DNA of 64,000 bases, from positions 1 to 64,000 of IMG/VR virus record IMGVR_UViG_3300020125_000159. One strand, 5' to 3'. The position numbers and the translations under genes were made by a program. This document shows, piece by piece, positions 1-6,674 of the stretch (position 1 is its first letter; the number at the start of each line of letters is the position of its first letter). The notes beneath the pieces were generated by a model. The model did no database searches. It worked only from the letters and a program-made list of their open reading frames with translations, and was not told the DNA's origin. Source of the stretch: a virus.

Positions 1-33
1 TGCGACTACTGTTACTGCAAGGATCAGAAATGA
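1..33 (+). CDS. C-terminal end of a zinc-ribbon microprotein (partial)
   Basis: The first eleven codons read CDYCYCKDQK and then stop. The Cys pattern (CxxCxC) and the ATGA overlap with the next start match the many tiny zinc-ribbon genes nearby, so this is probably the end of another one whose start lies left of the window. Only ten residues are visible, so the call rests mainly on context. Confidence 0.45.
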   Translation, partial: CDYCYCKDQK

Positions 34-221
34 AAAGACATATTGTGGCAAGATGTTTAGACTGTAGTAAGAGCATATGGATGGTTGCTCAGATAACTAA
101 ACATAAAATAGGGTATCCCAAACACAGGATAAAAGTAATTGATTCTAGTCAATACGACAAATTTGGATTCCCTCTAGACTCTACTGCTCGCAAAATGAAG
201 CGTGAAACATTTTATGGTTAA
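30..221 (+). CDS. small CxxC protein, 63 aa
   Basis: Small basic protein starting in the ATGA that ends the preceding gene. It has one CxxC pair near the N-terminus (RCLDC) and no second pair, so it may bind metal as a dimer or not at all. It overlaps the following zinc-ribbon gene by 20 bases, typical of the compact operons at this end. No function is recognised. Confidence 0.5.
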   Translation: MKRHIVARCLDCSKSIWMVAQITKHKIGYPKHRIKVIDSSQYDKFGFPLDSTARKMKRETFYG

Positions 222-432
222 TTATTGCCATAATTACTGTCAAGATTTTAGAGTAAAGCGCGACTATTCTATAGGACCTTATTGTTCAAGTTGTGAGTGT
301 CATGTGTCAGAAGACTCGTTAGTAGGAAATCTAGGCAATCTATGCAGATGTTGTAGGATGGGCGTACGACGTGTCTGTAAACTTCCTCTACATCAACGTA
401 ATAAATTGTGGAAGAAAGTGAAGAGGTATTAA
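202..432 (+). CDS. small zinc-ribbon protein, 76 aa
   Basis: Cys-rich protein with CHNYC, CSSCEC and CRCC clusters followed by a basic tail, consistent with one or two structural zinc sites and nucleic-acid or protein binding. It is the last gene of the short + strand operon at the left edge. Its 3' end overlaps by 4 bases the end of the opposing array of zinc ribbons. No specific family is recognised. Confidence 0.6.
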   Translation: MKHFMVNYCHNYCQDFRVKRDYSIGPYCSSCECHVSEDSLVGNLGNLCRCCRMGVRRVCKLPLHQRNKLWKKVKRY

Positions 433-542
433 AGTCTGCAATCAGGGCAGGCTTTTTCACTATGGTTTTTATCAGTAGTCAGTAAATTTATGAATCCTAT
501 CTTTTGCTTACAATAAAAACATCTGTTTATCTTCTTCGCCAA
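429..542 (-). CDS. zinc-ribbon microprotein, 37 aa
   Basis: TTG-started ORF with the zinc-ribbon pattern CFYC ... CPDC, ending RL-stop. It overlaps the end of the upstream gene (527-652) and is the last gene of the 429-2394 minus-strand array. The spaced Cys pairs, tight overlap and shared orientation support a real gene despite its length. Function is unknown. Confidence 0.55.
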   Translation of the reverse strand: MAKKINRCFYCKQKIGFINLLTTDKNHSEKACPDCRL

Positions 543-652
543 TGATATTCACTAATTGGTTCATGAATGAATTCAAATAGTCTCTGACACGTCCAACTAC
601 AATATTTTCTCCGTCTGTCTATTGGATGATTACATTGTTTGCAGTGTTTCAT
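527..652 (-). CDS. zinc-ribbon microprotein, 41 aa
   Basis: ATG-started ORF beginning MKHCKQCNHP with a second pair CSWTC, then a basic C-terminus. This is a compact treble-clef-like arrangement. The start codon lies in the ATGA that ends the upstream gene, implying translational coupling. Function is unknown. Confidence 0.6.
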   Translation of the reverse strand: MKHCKQCNHPIDRRRKYCSWTCQRLFEFIHEPISEYHWRRR

Positions 653-759
653 TTCTTATGGCATTTACAATTACAAAGTTTATTGTCGCATTTGGCATGA
701 TATCTAGCAGATAGTCCCCATGACATAGAACACCAATAGCCTACAACCTTATCTTTCAA
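649..759 (-). CDS. Cys-rich microprotein, 36 aa
   Basis: TTG start preceded by a good GGAGGA ribosome-binding site. The sequence has one Cys in the middle and a CNCKCH cluster at the C-terminus (six potential Cys/His ligands). It overlaps the next gene through ATGA and the upstream gene by 11 bases. It is probably a metal-binding microprotein of unknown role. Confidence 0.5.
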   Translation of the reverse strand: MKDKVVGYWCSMSWGLSARYHAKCDNKLCNCKCHKK

Positions 760-907
760 TTATTATCCTCCTTCTATTCTTCAATGAATTATGCGGCTTC
801 CTTCTAAGTCGACAACCACAATCTACGCAAAAAGTAATGTCTCTAGACTTTGTGCTGCTTTGACATCTTTTACAATAGCTACTGGTTTCGTAATTTACAC
901 GTACCAA
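749..907 (-). CDS. zinc-ribbon microprotein, 52 aa
   Basis: The product carries YCKRCQ and FCVDCGC, a classical two-knuckle zinc ribbon, followed by a strongly basic tail. It resembles the proteins at 1319-1540 and 9409-9866 in the CxxC-x(12-15)-CxxC-basic layout, so these look like one expanded family. The TTG start directly follows the stop of the upstream gene. The + strand ORF over the same DNA is its shadow. Confidence 0.6.
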   Translation of the reverse strand: MVRVNYETSSYCKRCQSSTKSRDITFCVDCGCRLRRKPHNSLKNRRRIIIER

Positions 908-1042
908 TCAGTCTATCCACTCTCTTTTTCCTTTTCTAAATTTGCCGCAAGGGCAATCGGCGAGCAAGCATTCCTTATTACCGTTAACGTGGTTATCTCT
1001 AGCGTGGCCACATCTCAAATTATTACACCACTGCGATTCCAT
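908..1042 (-). CDS. Cys/His-rich microprotein, 44 aa
   Basis: ATG start with an AAGGAG ribosome-binding site. The Cys/His spacing (CNNLRCGH ... CLLADCPC) suggests one zinc site, followed by a basic tail. It sits in the minus-strand array between the C2H2-like gene and a zinc-ribbon gene. Function is unknown. Confidence 0.55.
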   Translation of the reverse strand: MESQWCNNLRCGHARDNHVNGNKECLLADCPCGKFRKGKREWID

Positions 1043-1044
1043 TA

Positions 1045-1194
1045 TCAAAACTCCTTAGACAGATAATCAGTCTTAGAAAATCCATGAATCTCGTCTAAAT
1101 GTCGTCTTAAATCTTTCACTCCAACTCTGCAATTCATACATGTTATAATGTTATGTTGTTGACATTTGTTTATGAGTACACTATCTTTTGTCAT
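1045..1194 (-). CDS. C2H2-type zinc-finger microprotein, 49 aa
   Basis: The core reads CMNCRVGVKDLRRHLDEIHG: a Cys pair, a helix, then two His. This is the C2H2 finger layout common in archaeal and viral DNA-binding proteins. It differs from the four-Cys ribbons around it and may be a transcription regulator (inference). It starts at the ATG overlapping the stop of the upstream gene. Confidence 0.6.
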   Translation of the reverse strand: MTKDSVLINKCQQHNIITCMNCRVGVKDLRRHLDEIHGFSKTDYLSKEF

Positions 1195-1322
1195 GACTTA
1201 AACTTCACCTTTGTTCGTAGCATTCTACCACAATCAGAACAGCGTTTTTCAGTGGTTATTTTCCATTCACCACAAAACACACAACGTCTATAACCGTGAT
1301 TGTAATATCTTTGAAATTTCAA
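1191..1322 (-). CDS. zinc-ribbon microprotein, 43 aa
   Basis: TTG-started ORF with RRCVFCGE ... RCSDCGRM and a Lys-rich end: a textbook four-Cys zinc ribbon. It overlaps both neighbours by 4 bases. Function unknown; the basic tail is compatible with nucleic-acid binding. Confidence 0.6.
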   Translation of the reverse strand: MKFQRYYNHGYRRCVFCGEWKITTEKRCSDCGRMLRTKVKFKS

Positions 1323-1540
1323 TAATACACCCTCCCCACACTGCGTTTTCTATGTGCTTTTTGTCGTACTGAATTCTTGCATTCAGGACACCTTATGTAG
1401 ATTTTAGATACGACCAGTTGACAATTCCTACAATATGAGTATAAGTCATAGTTTATTCTTCCACAGTTTTTACCTTTCATCATTTCACTGCGACGTCTCC
1501 GCATCTCTGGAGTTCGTATGTACTGGCCAGGTCTAGGCAT
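1319..1540 (-). CDS. zinc-ribbon protein with NUMOD3-like N-terminus, 73 aa
   Basis: The N-terminal part (TPEMRRRRSEMMKGKN) resembles the short basic helix of NUMOD3-type DNA-binding modules. It is followed by a CRNC ... CPEC zinc ribbon and a basic tail. I start it at the ATG at 1540, two bases after the stop of the upstream ribbon gene. The longer open frame to 1606 would read through that gene out of frame. Confidence 0.6.
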   Translation of the reverse strand: MPRPGQYIRTPEMRRRRSEMMKGKNCGRINYDLYSYCRNCQLVVSKIYIRCPECKNSVRQKAHRKRSVGRVYY

Positions 1541-1541
1541 T

Positions 1542-1679
1542 TCAGTAGTATACCTTTCCACGTCCACGTAATGGCCTATCTCTGAGGAGAGAGCCACACT
1601 CATCACAGGCTTTCATGATTGGCCTTTTTTCTCCACACTTCATGCAGAATTTAAATTTGTTATAATCTATTTTTGACAA
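1542..1679 (-). CDS. zinc-ribbon microprotein, 45 aa
   Basis: TTG-started ORF with FCMKCGEK ... CDECGSLL and a GRGK-type basic tail. It is a four-Cys zinc ribbon in the same layout as its neighbours. It begins inside the last codons of the coiled-coil gene upstream and ends two bases before the next start. Confidence 0.6.
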   Translation of the reverse strand: MSKIDYNKFKFCMKCGEKRPIMKACDECGSLLRDRPLRGRGKVYY

Positions 1680-1957
1680 TCATTCAACTCCTTCATTACT
1701 TCCTCAACATTCTTCTTCACTCTAGCTCTAACTTCAGGAGATTCATTTTCCATACTCTTCTCACTACGTTTATACAACACTTCATTCAGCTTTGATTCCC
1801 ATTCGTTTTGACGTTCAAGTTTGTATAATCTTTCGTTTATCTTCTCAAGTTTTTTAGCAAGATCAGTATGGAATTCTTCTTTATCATCCTCCTCTAAATA
1901 GTCGAGCCTTTCTTCTATATCATGAAGTCTGTAATTTATTGTGTCGTAGTCGGTCAT
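1667..1957 (-). CDS. coiled-coil protein, 96 aa
   Basis: Charged, helix-rich protein dominated by heptad-like Leu/Ile spacing (RLHDIEERLDYLEEDD onward) and lacking Cys. It probably forms a coiled coil. I place the start at the ATG at 1957, which forms ATGA with the stop of the preceding gene; an in-frame start six codons upstream is less likely. No function is recognised. Confidence 0.6.
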   Translation of the reverse strand: MTDYDTINYRLHDIEERLDYLEEDDKEEFHTDLAKKLEKINERLYKLERQNEWESKLNEVLYKRSEKSMENESPEVRARVKKNVEEVMKELNDCQK

Positions 1958-2133
1958 TTCACAGACTCCGCCCAATTTATACAGTCAAGGCAGACGAAAC
2001 TAGAATTAGTGATTGAATCTGGATCTTCTTTAAACTTTCCAACTTTTACCTTCTTACAAATCACACATGTCAAAGGCTTTCTCTCATTCTTACGAAATTG
2101 TTCGAATGATTTGTGGGGATTTTCGTACTTCAT
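1954..2133 (-). CDS. zinc-ribbon protein, 59 aa
   Basis: The sequence has TCVICKKVKVG and FVCLDCINW, two Cys pairs separated by about 28 residues: a single zinc ribbon. ATG start in an ATGA overlap with the upstream gene; ATGA overlap again downstream. It belongs to the minus-strand array. Confidence 0.6.
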   Translation of the reverse strand: MKYENPHKSFEQFRKNERKPLTCVICKKVKVGKFKEDPDSITNSSFVCLDCINWAESVK

Positions 2134-2276
2134 GTCGTTTTTATGGAGTGTTCCAGATAGTTATTACAACTACAACGAGTTGCACCAGTATTATGTCTAA
2201 GAAGGCAGTGACCATCGCTATTCTCCGTATCATGCCAGCGCTTTTCATGACGACATCTCACACAAACTTCACTCAA
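2130..2276 (-). CDS. Cys/His-rich microprotein, 48 aa
   Basis: TTG-started product beginning MSEVCVRCRHEKRWHD, with a later CSC motif and several His. A His/Cys zinc site is likely. It overlaps the DUF2080-like gene upstream and the zinc ribbon downstream. Function is unknown. Confidence 0.5.
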   Translation of the reverse strand: MSEVCVRCRHEKRWHDTENSDGHCLLRHNTGATRCSCNNYLEHSIKTT

Positions 2277-2394
2277 CTGGAATACACCTAATCATCTTAA
2301 ACATCCATTCTTTGGGTACAATTACATGACAACTGCCGCCTACTGGTGTAGCCTGTTTAACCACTGGTCCTTCGATTACCCGTCGCGTCTCCAT
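2269..2394 (-). CDS. DUF2080-like small protein, 41 aa
   Basis: The stretch KQATPVGGSCHVIVPKEWM matches the pattern (x-P-x-G-x-S-x-x-V-x-VPKEW) of the DUF2080 family of small archaeal proteins often found on archaeal mobile elements. These have an AbrB-like look and are presumed DNA-binding. It is the promoter-proximal gene of the minus-strand zinc-ribbon array. I am fairly confident of the family; the regulatory role is inference. Confidence 0.6.
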   Translation of the reverse strand: METRRVIEGPVVKQATPVGGSCHVIVPKEWMFKMIRCIPVE

Positions 2395-2490
2395 TGTTGT
2401 ATTTCCTCACTTTTATTGATTGTATTAGGTCGTTGCATGTTTTATTGAATATAACAACATTAATATAAACCTATTACCTAACATAACATT
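2395..2490 (+). promoter_or_regulatory. divergent promoter region
   Basis: AT-rich gap between the minus-strand array and the + strand gene at 2491. It contains a TATA-like TTTATATT (minus direction) and the string TTACCTAACATAACATT just before the + strand ATG. A near copy of that string occurs at about 5860. This is pattern recognition only; no transcription start is known. Confidence 0.4.
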
Positions 2491-2763
2491 ATGTTTACCA
2501 AAAAAAGAGGTGGTGTAACCCAAAACAAAAAGACGTCAGTGGTTGATAAAAACCTTACTGACTATGAAGTGTTCAAAAAGAAGGTATATGCAAAACTGAG
2601 GAGCCATAAATACGGTTTGACATGGCATGAAATAAGGGATAAGGCAAAGCTACAACAGACTGTTCCTAATAATAGATGGACAAAGCAGTTGGAGAGAGAT
2701 ATAGGATTACAACGGGTTAAAGATGCTAGAGGTATGGTTTGGGTGTTAGTTCAATGTCAATAG
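2491..2763 (+). CDS. winged-helix-like DNA-binding protein, 90 aa
   Basis: Basic N-terminus followed by a compact domain (YGLTWHEIRDKAKL ... NNRWTKQLERDIGLQR ... VWVL) whose pattern of helix, helix and C-terminal beta hairpin suggests a winged helix. It is the first gene of the + strand block and overlaps the ParB-like gene, so it may regulate or assist it (inference). No exact family recognised. Confidence 0.55.
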   Translation: MFTKKRGGVTQNKKTSVVDKNLTDYEVFKKKVYAKLRSHKYGLTWHEIRDKAKLQQTVPNNRWTKQLERDIGLQRVKDARGMVWVLVQCQ

Positions 2764-3983
2764 AAAATATTCCATTAACGAAATTAAAGATAAGCGAACA
2801 AAACGTCAGAAAAGAGGTAGGAGATGTTTCTGAGCTTGCGCAATCTATAGCTGAGAAGGGTGTCTTACAACCACTTTTAGTAAGACCTGAGAATGGCAAA
2901 TATGGAATAATTATAGGTTCTAGGAGATACAGCGCAGCAAAGCAGGCTAAGGTGTATGATATACCTTCTACAATTAGAGAGATGAATGACGATGAGGCCA
3001 TGACTATTTCTTTGGTGGAGAATCTACAACGCGGTGATTTGCAACCAAAGGAAACAGCTGAGGCATTTGCATTACTGTTAAAGAATGGTCTATCAGTTAG
3101 GGATCTAGCTAAAAAGGTTGGTAAGAGCAAGACATATATTCAGTCTGTGGCAGGGACTGTCCAGATTCTGGACACTTTAGATAAAAATAATATCAGAACT
3201 GAGTCATATCCGACTGATGACAATAGAAGGTCTGGTAAATCTATTCCAATGTGGCATGTGTCTGACCTGGCTGATGCACTTGAACAAATAAAACATGATG
3301 GGATACATGAGATAACTGATGATAAAATAGTAGAGGTGGCAAAAGGGATATCTCCGCTACCAGAGAAAGAGACGCAAAAAGTGCTAAAGGAGTTCAAGAA
3401 TGATCCAACCAAACCAATAACCGAGGTCATATTCGATGTCCAACATCCTGACTTAAATCTAGGTGGAATGTCATTTGACTCTAGGGACGAAATAGAAGTG
3501 TCCGCCGAGAGTGAAACATCATCTGAAATGAACGGCAAATTTATCTATAATCTAAATCGAATAAACGAAGAATTCGACTTTTACACTATAGGATATGCAA
3601 ATAGTAGCGTCGAGCATTTCATAGAACGTTTAGAAGCCAAGAAAGTGAAGATGGTTATAGATACAAGAAATAGTGTTGTAAGCTTCTATAAGCCAGAGTT
3701 TAACGGCGACGTTATAAAGAAAGAGTTACAGAAAAAAGGAATAAAATATTCGCATATGCCTGAGTTAGGCGTTCCGAAAGAACGTAGACAATCTCTAAGT
3801 AGCGACAGTGACTATAAGACGTTATGGAAATGGTATGATAAAAATGTCATTCCAACACTAAACGTAAACATAAAATCTACAAAAATCGCATTTATGTGTA
3901 GAGAACTCGACCCAACACATTGTCATAGACATCGTATAGCTGCAGCGTTAGAATCGAAGGGAATGAAAAGTCTTGACCTCTGA
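2754..3983 (+). CDS. ParB-like nuclease/partition domain fused to DUF488
   Basis: The N-terminal ~190 residues are ParB-like: LKISEQNVRK, GVLQPLLVRP, IIGSRRYSAA and SLVENLQRGDLQP are the ParB/Srx motifs (CTP/nucleotide-binding fold), followed by a helix-turn-helix (LSVRDLAKKVGKSKTYIQ). A linker leads to a DUF488 domain in about the last 135 residues, with FYTIGYANSS near its start, MVIDTRN, MPELGVP and the C-terminal CRELDPTHCHRHR signature. I start it at the ATG at 2754; an in-frame TTG lies at 2739. ParB domains serve partition, transcription control or nuclease roles. DUF488 is uncharacterised. The fusion suggests that DUF488 is targeted to DNA (inference). Confidence 0.8.
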   Translation: MSIENIPLTKLKISEQNVRKEVGDVSELAQSIAEKGVLQPLLVRPENGKYGIIIGSRRYSAAKQAKVYDIPSTIREMNDDEAMTISLVENLQRGDLQPKETAEAFALLLKNGLSVRDLAKKVGKSKTYIQSVAGTVQILDTLDKNNIRTESYPTDDNRRSGKSIPMWHVSDLADALEQIKHDGIHEITDDKIVEVAKGISPLPEKETQKVLKEFKNDPTKPITEVIFDVQHPDLNLGGMSFDSRDEIEVSAESETSSEMNGKFIYNLNRINEEFDFYTIGYANSSVEHFIERLEAKKVKMVIDTRNSVVSFYKPEFNGDVIKKELQKKGIKYSHMPELGVPKERRQSLSSDSDYKTLWKWYDKNVIPTLNVNIKSTKIAFMCRELDPTHCHRHRIAAALESKGMKSLDL

Positions 3984-4227
3984 AGTATTTCCAAATGTAT
4001 ATGCTATATGTTGGTTTGCAGATGATGGTGATGCCATATTTGCTCTAACAACTACTAAACAAGATGCAGATACAATCATCAAAGAAACATTAGAAGAGTA
4101 TAAGGACTCAGTAGAAGAGGATCAACTTTCTATAAAACCATATCCACTAATCACATCGGAATATATCAGAAACTGGCGGGATGGTGTTATCAACGACCAT
4201 GTAATGGTGGAAAAAATTGGCAGATAG
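3973..4227 (+). CDS. hypothetical protein, 84 aa
   Basis: TTG-started gene overlapping the end of the ParB-DUF488 gene and the start of the next gene. Acidic, aromatic-rich small protein (YAICWFADDGDAIFALTT near the N-terminus) with an alpha/beta appearance. No family recognised. Tight overlap on both sides indicates that it is part of the same operon. Confidence 0.6.
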   Translation: MTSEVFPNVYAICWFADDGDAIFALTTTKQDADTIIKETLEEYKDSVEEDQLSIKPYPLITSEYIRNWRDGVINDHVMVEKIGR

Positions 4228-5005
4228 TCTAACAGAAGTTCATGAGGAAACTATTACTGTAATAATCAAGACATATCCTGAACGAGCCAGAAAGCATGGT
4301 ACTATTGTATGTGTAGGAGGAATAAATCAAAATGGTGAGCTACGTAGACTATACCCAATACCACATCTATTATGGTTGGATAGAAATATTAGTCCAAAAT
4401 ATGGATTTAGTAAATGGGATATAATTAAAACGAATATAGTACGAAACCCCAACGATCCACGTAGTGAATCACATAAAGTTGTAGATTGGAGAGACATTGA
4501 GGTTGTAGGTCATATAGGTACTAAGAATGGTGGTTGGGAACAGAGACGCAGATTATTAGCGCCCCATATATCGAGTGGGATGAAAACTCTAAATGAGAAT
4601 AAAACACATTGGGCTAGTCAGGGCATAATTAAACCCAGGAAGATCATAGATTTCGCTGAGACTGATAGGGTTCACATAAATGATGAAGCAGCAGAACAAG
4701 TAATGGATATCCAAATTAATCCTATACCTAAAAAAATTGGATTCAAGTTCAAGTGTGGAGATATAGATTGTCCTACATGTACTGGTGATAAAGATTATGA
4801 TAATCATTACACCATGTGTAGTGATTGGGAAGTGGCTCAAATGTATAGAAGAGATGGATTTGAGAAGACAAGACAACATATGATGAATATAGCAGAGACA
4901 AAGGATCTCTATTTGATAATGGGAACCCTTGCTCATAGATGGGCAAAGTTCATCAATGTGGGTATATTCTATCCACCAAAAATTGAGATGGTGATACAGA
5001 AATGA
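4217..5005 (+). CDS. conserved uncharacterised protein with Cys cluster, 262 aa
   Basis: The N-terminal motifs KTYPERARKHG, IVCVGGI and GELRRLYPIP are highly characteristic. I recall them from an uncharacterised bacterial/archaeal family that tends to sit near DUF488 genes, but I cannot verify that here. The C-terminal half has CGDIDCPTCTGD and a further Cys in MCSDWE, a likely zinc or Fe-S site, then a conserved-looking MGTLAHRWAKF segment. TTG start at 4217 overlaps the previous gene. The location directly after a DUF488 fusion supports a joint function, possibly in nucleic-acid modification (inference). Confidence 0.65.
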   Translation: MADSLTEVHEETITVIIKTYPERARKHGTIVCVGGINQNGELRRLYPIPHLLWLDRNISPKYGFSKWDIIKTNIVRNPNDPRSESHKVVDWRDIEVVGHIGTKNGGWEQRRRLLAPHISSGMKTLNENKTHWASQGIIKPRKIIDFAETDRVHINDEAAEQVMDIQINPIPKKIGFKFKCGDIDCPTCTGDKDYDNHYTMCSDWEVAQMYRRDGFEKTRQHMMNIAETKDLYLIMGTLAHRWAKFINVGIFYPPKIEMVIQK

Positions 5006-5391
5006 TAAAGTCTGTGTCTATAGTGACATACGAGGACCAATACTTTGATGATTATGGTAACGAGACAACTTATGGCAGTACTAATGTATTAGGTGTATTC
5101 GAGAATAAAACACTTGCCGAAAGATTCATTGAAAATGAACTTGAAGTATGGCTTATGGAAGAGCATGATTTTTTTGGCAATAATAATGATGGTTTGTTTA
5201 TTCTACGTACCAGACAGAGAGATACGTATCCAACATTCTTACAAAAACAATGGAATAAATATAATATCAAGAAATATACGATTCAACATGCTGGTGAATT
5301 AAAGAATGCACGAAAGCTTAACTTAATGAGAAAAGAACGATTTGCACAACAGACATTAAATGAAATGCATGAAGTGATTAATAATGACTAG
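5002..5391 (+). CDS. hypothetical protein, 129 aa
   Basis: ATG overlaps the upstream stop (ATGA). Acidic N-terminal half, basic helical C-terminal half (LKNARKLNLMRKERFAQQ). The length, codon pattern and overlap support a real gene in the ParB-DUF488 operon. I do not recognise a family. Confidence 0.6.
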   Translation: MIKSVSIVTYEDQYFDDYGNETTYGSTNVLGVFENKTLAERFIENELEVWLMEEHDFFGNNNDGLFILRTRQRDTYPTFLQKQWNKYNIKKYTIQHAGELKNARKLNLMRKERFAQQTLNEMHEVINND

Positions 5392-5494
5392 AGTAATTTG
5401 TCCACGTTGTGGCAAATACGGATTATTCAGGCCTTGGAAAGATGGTCATAACGGAAGGGGACATTTGGTATATCATAGAAAGCGGGATAACTAG
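5384..5494 (+). CDS. zinc-binding microprotein, 36 aa
   Basis: Starts MTRVICPRCGKYG and continues with several His in a basic segment (GHNGRGHLVYHRK). It has one Cys pair plus His ligands, a possible CCHH zinc knuckle. It overlaps the preceding gene by 8 bases and ends the operon. Confidence 0.55.
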   Translation: MTRVICPRCGKYGLFRPWKDGHNGRGHLVYHRKRDN

Positions 5495-5585
5495 CCAAAC
5501 CGATGTTACCTCGATCCCCTAACATCTATCGATATTAAAGCAGATATAACGATGGAACAGCAGAAGCAACTCAAACTGATATGAC

Positions 5586-5768
5586 ATGACACAGCGTAAA
5601 GGACAGAATCTCATTAATTATATTTATAAAACCAGAAAGAAAGCAATGCAACAAATAAAAGTACCTGGTTTTCCTGAAATAGAACATTTCCTACGATGTC
5701 AGAAAGTTGATCAAGCCATATTTTATATGTCAGACGAAGAGTTTGATAAAGCGATTTCTACTATCTAG
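5586..5768 (+). CDS. hypothetical protein, 60 aa
   Basis: Small basic protein followed by an acidic helix (MSDEEFDKAIST). About 90 bases separate it from the previous gene with no other feature seen. No family recognised; kept because it is a full open frame in the right orientation, but it could be spurious. Confidence 0.4.
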   Translation: MTQRKGQNLINYIYKTRKKAMQQIKVPGFPEIEHFLRCQKVDQAIFYMSDEEFDKAISTI

Positions 5769-5839
5769 TCGCTAATATCATTTTTTAGTTCTCTTAGGTG
5801 TTTTTCACCCGACTTGGCGCGCGCCGTAGAAGCCTCTGG

Positions 5840-5880
5840 ATACGTAAAACATATTAATTTTACCTAACTTAACAATAGCA
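5840..5880 (+). promoter_or_regulatory. AT-rich promoter-like segment before the Cas4-like gene
   Basis: Contains ATATTAATTTTACC followed by CTAACTTAACAA, closely resembling TTACCTAACATAACATT at 2474-2490. The repeat before two different + strand genes suggests a shared early promoter or operator. It also lies just upstream of the Cas4-like reading frame that lacks a normal start codon. Confidence 0.4.
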
Positions 5881-5975
5881 TCACGACAGAAGAGATACCA
5901 GATTACACACAGATAGCACTAGACGAACTTAGATATCGTTACTCAAAAAAGAGGGAAATAGGCCATGTTTCTGAT

Positions 5976-6539
5976 GTGGTCAATTGTCCCAGGCAACGTG
6001 TGTTTAAGGAGCTTAGTCCGACTGACGTCACCATGCGAGAGCTAAACTACTTCACCCGTGGAAAGGCGATGCACGAAGCCTTACAGGGATTGTTTCTTTC
6101 AAATCCACGCAGATTCAAGAAGGAATATCCAGTAGACTTCGAAGATACAGAGGCAACGATTGACCTATACGATAACAGGTTAAAGGTTGCGATAGAGTTC
6201 AAGACTCATGATACCGAAGATATCGAGCAACCTCACAAGTTTCATTTAGATCAGCTCAAATATTATATGGCAATACTAGATTTAGATAAAGGTGCCGTAA
6301 TTTACCAACTTCTGAGGCATAAAGGAGAGAAACCATTGAAACAATTTCCTGTTTATATGAAGAAGTGGGAGAGATTGGCCCAGTTAGCTAAACTTTCGTC
6401 AGAGATGGAGAGTCTAAAGAATGCAGTGGACAAGAAAGATCCATCATTAGCACGTGCCATTTATGACGATAAGGAGCTAAATTGGTTATGTTGGACATGT
6501 CCATTCAAAACTGAATGCGAAGGTATGCGTCCAACTTAA
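5976..6539 (+). CDS. Cas4/RecB-like PD-(D/E)XK nuclease with 4Fe-4S Cys set
   Basis: The frame has the Cas4/AddB-type architecture: CPRQRVF (Cys at residue 4 of the GTG-started form), a His in GKAMHEAL, ATIDLYD and IEFKTH (the D...ExK catalytic strand), QLKYYMAIL (QxxxY motif), and three C-terminal Cys (about residues 172, 175, 181) that with the first would hold a 4Fe-4S cluster. Such exonucleases act in recombination, replication or CRISPR adaptation; no cas1/cas2 is near, so a viral replication or repair role is likelier. GTG at 5976 is the first normal start, but conserved-looking coding continues upstream to about 5868, so the real N-terminus is probably longer (see findings). Confidence 0.8.
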   Translation: MVNCPRQRVFKELSPTDVTMRELNYFTRGKAMHEALQGLFLSNPRRFKKEYPVDFEDTEATIDLYDNRLKVAIEFKTHDTEDIEQPHKFHLDQLKYYMAILDLDKGAVIYQLLRHKGEKPLKQFPVYMKKWERLAQLAKLSSEMESLKNAVDKKDPSLARAIYDDKELNWLCWTCPFKTECEGMRPT

Positions 6540-6674
6540 TTGTACTACCGTTTTCATGTAAATGTCGTCACATTATTACACATACATGTAAGGTACGCCT
6601 AATATTATTTTACCCAATTGTTGTGTACTTTTCTTTAAAAACCTTTATTACTCACGCTACATGTCATCTTATAG

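Noticed and set aside
791-1066. 91-codon + strand ORF
   Set aside because: It is antisense to two convincing zinc-ribbon genes (749-907 and 908-1042) whose starts, overlaps and Cys pattern are coherent.
1541-1606. Longer start for the 1319-1540 gene
   Set aside because: It would read the preceding zinc-ribbon gene in the wrong frame; ATG 1540 follows that gene's stop by one base.
1922-2291. Two + strand ORFs of 74-92 codons
   Set aside because: They lie antisense to the DUF2080-like gene and two zinc-ribbon genes with matching overlaps; composition is not protein-like.
5976-6539. CRISPR adaptation Cas4
   Set aside because: Motifs fit Cas4/RecB-like nucleases, but no other cas gene or array is in the window, so only the nuclease family is called.
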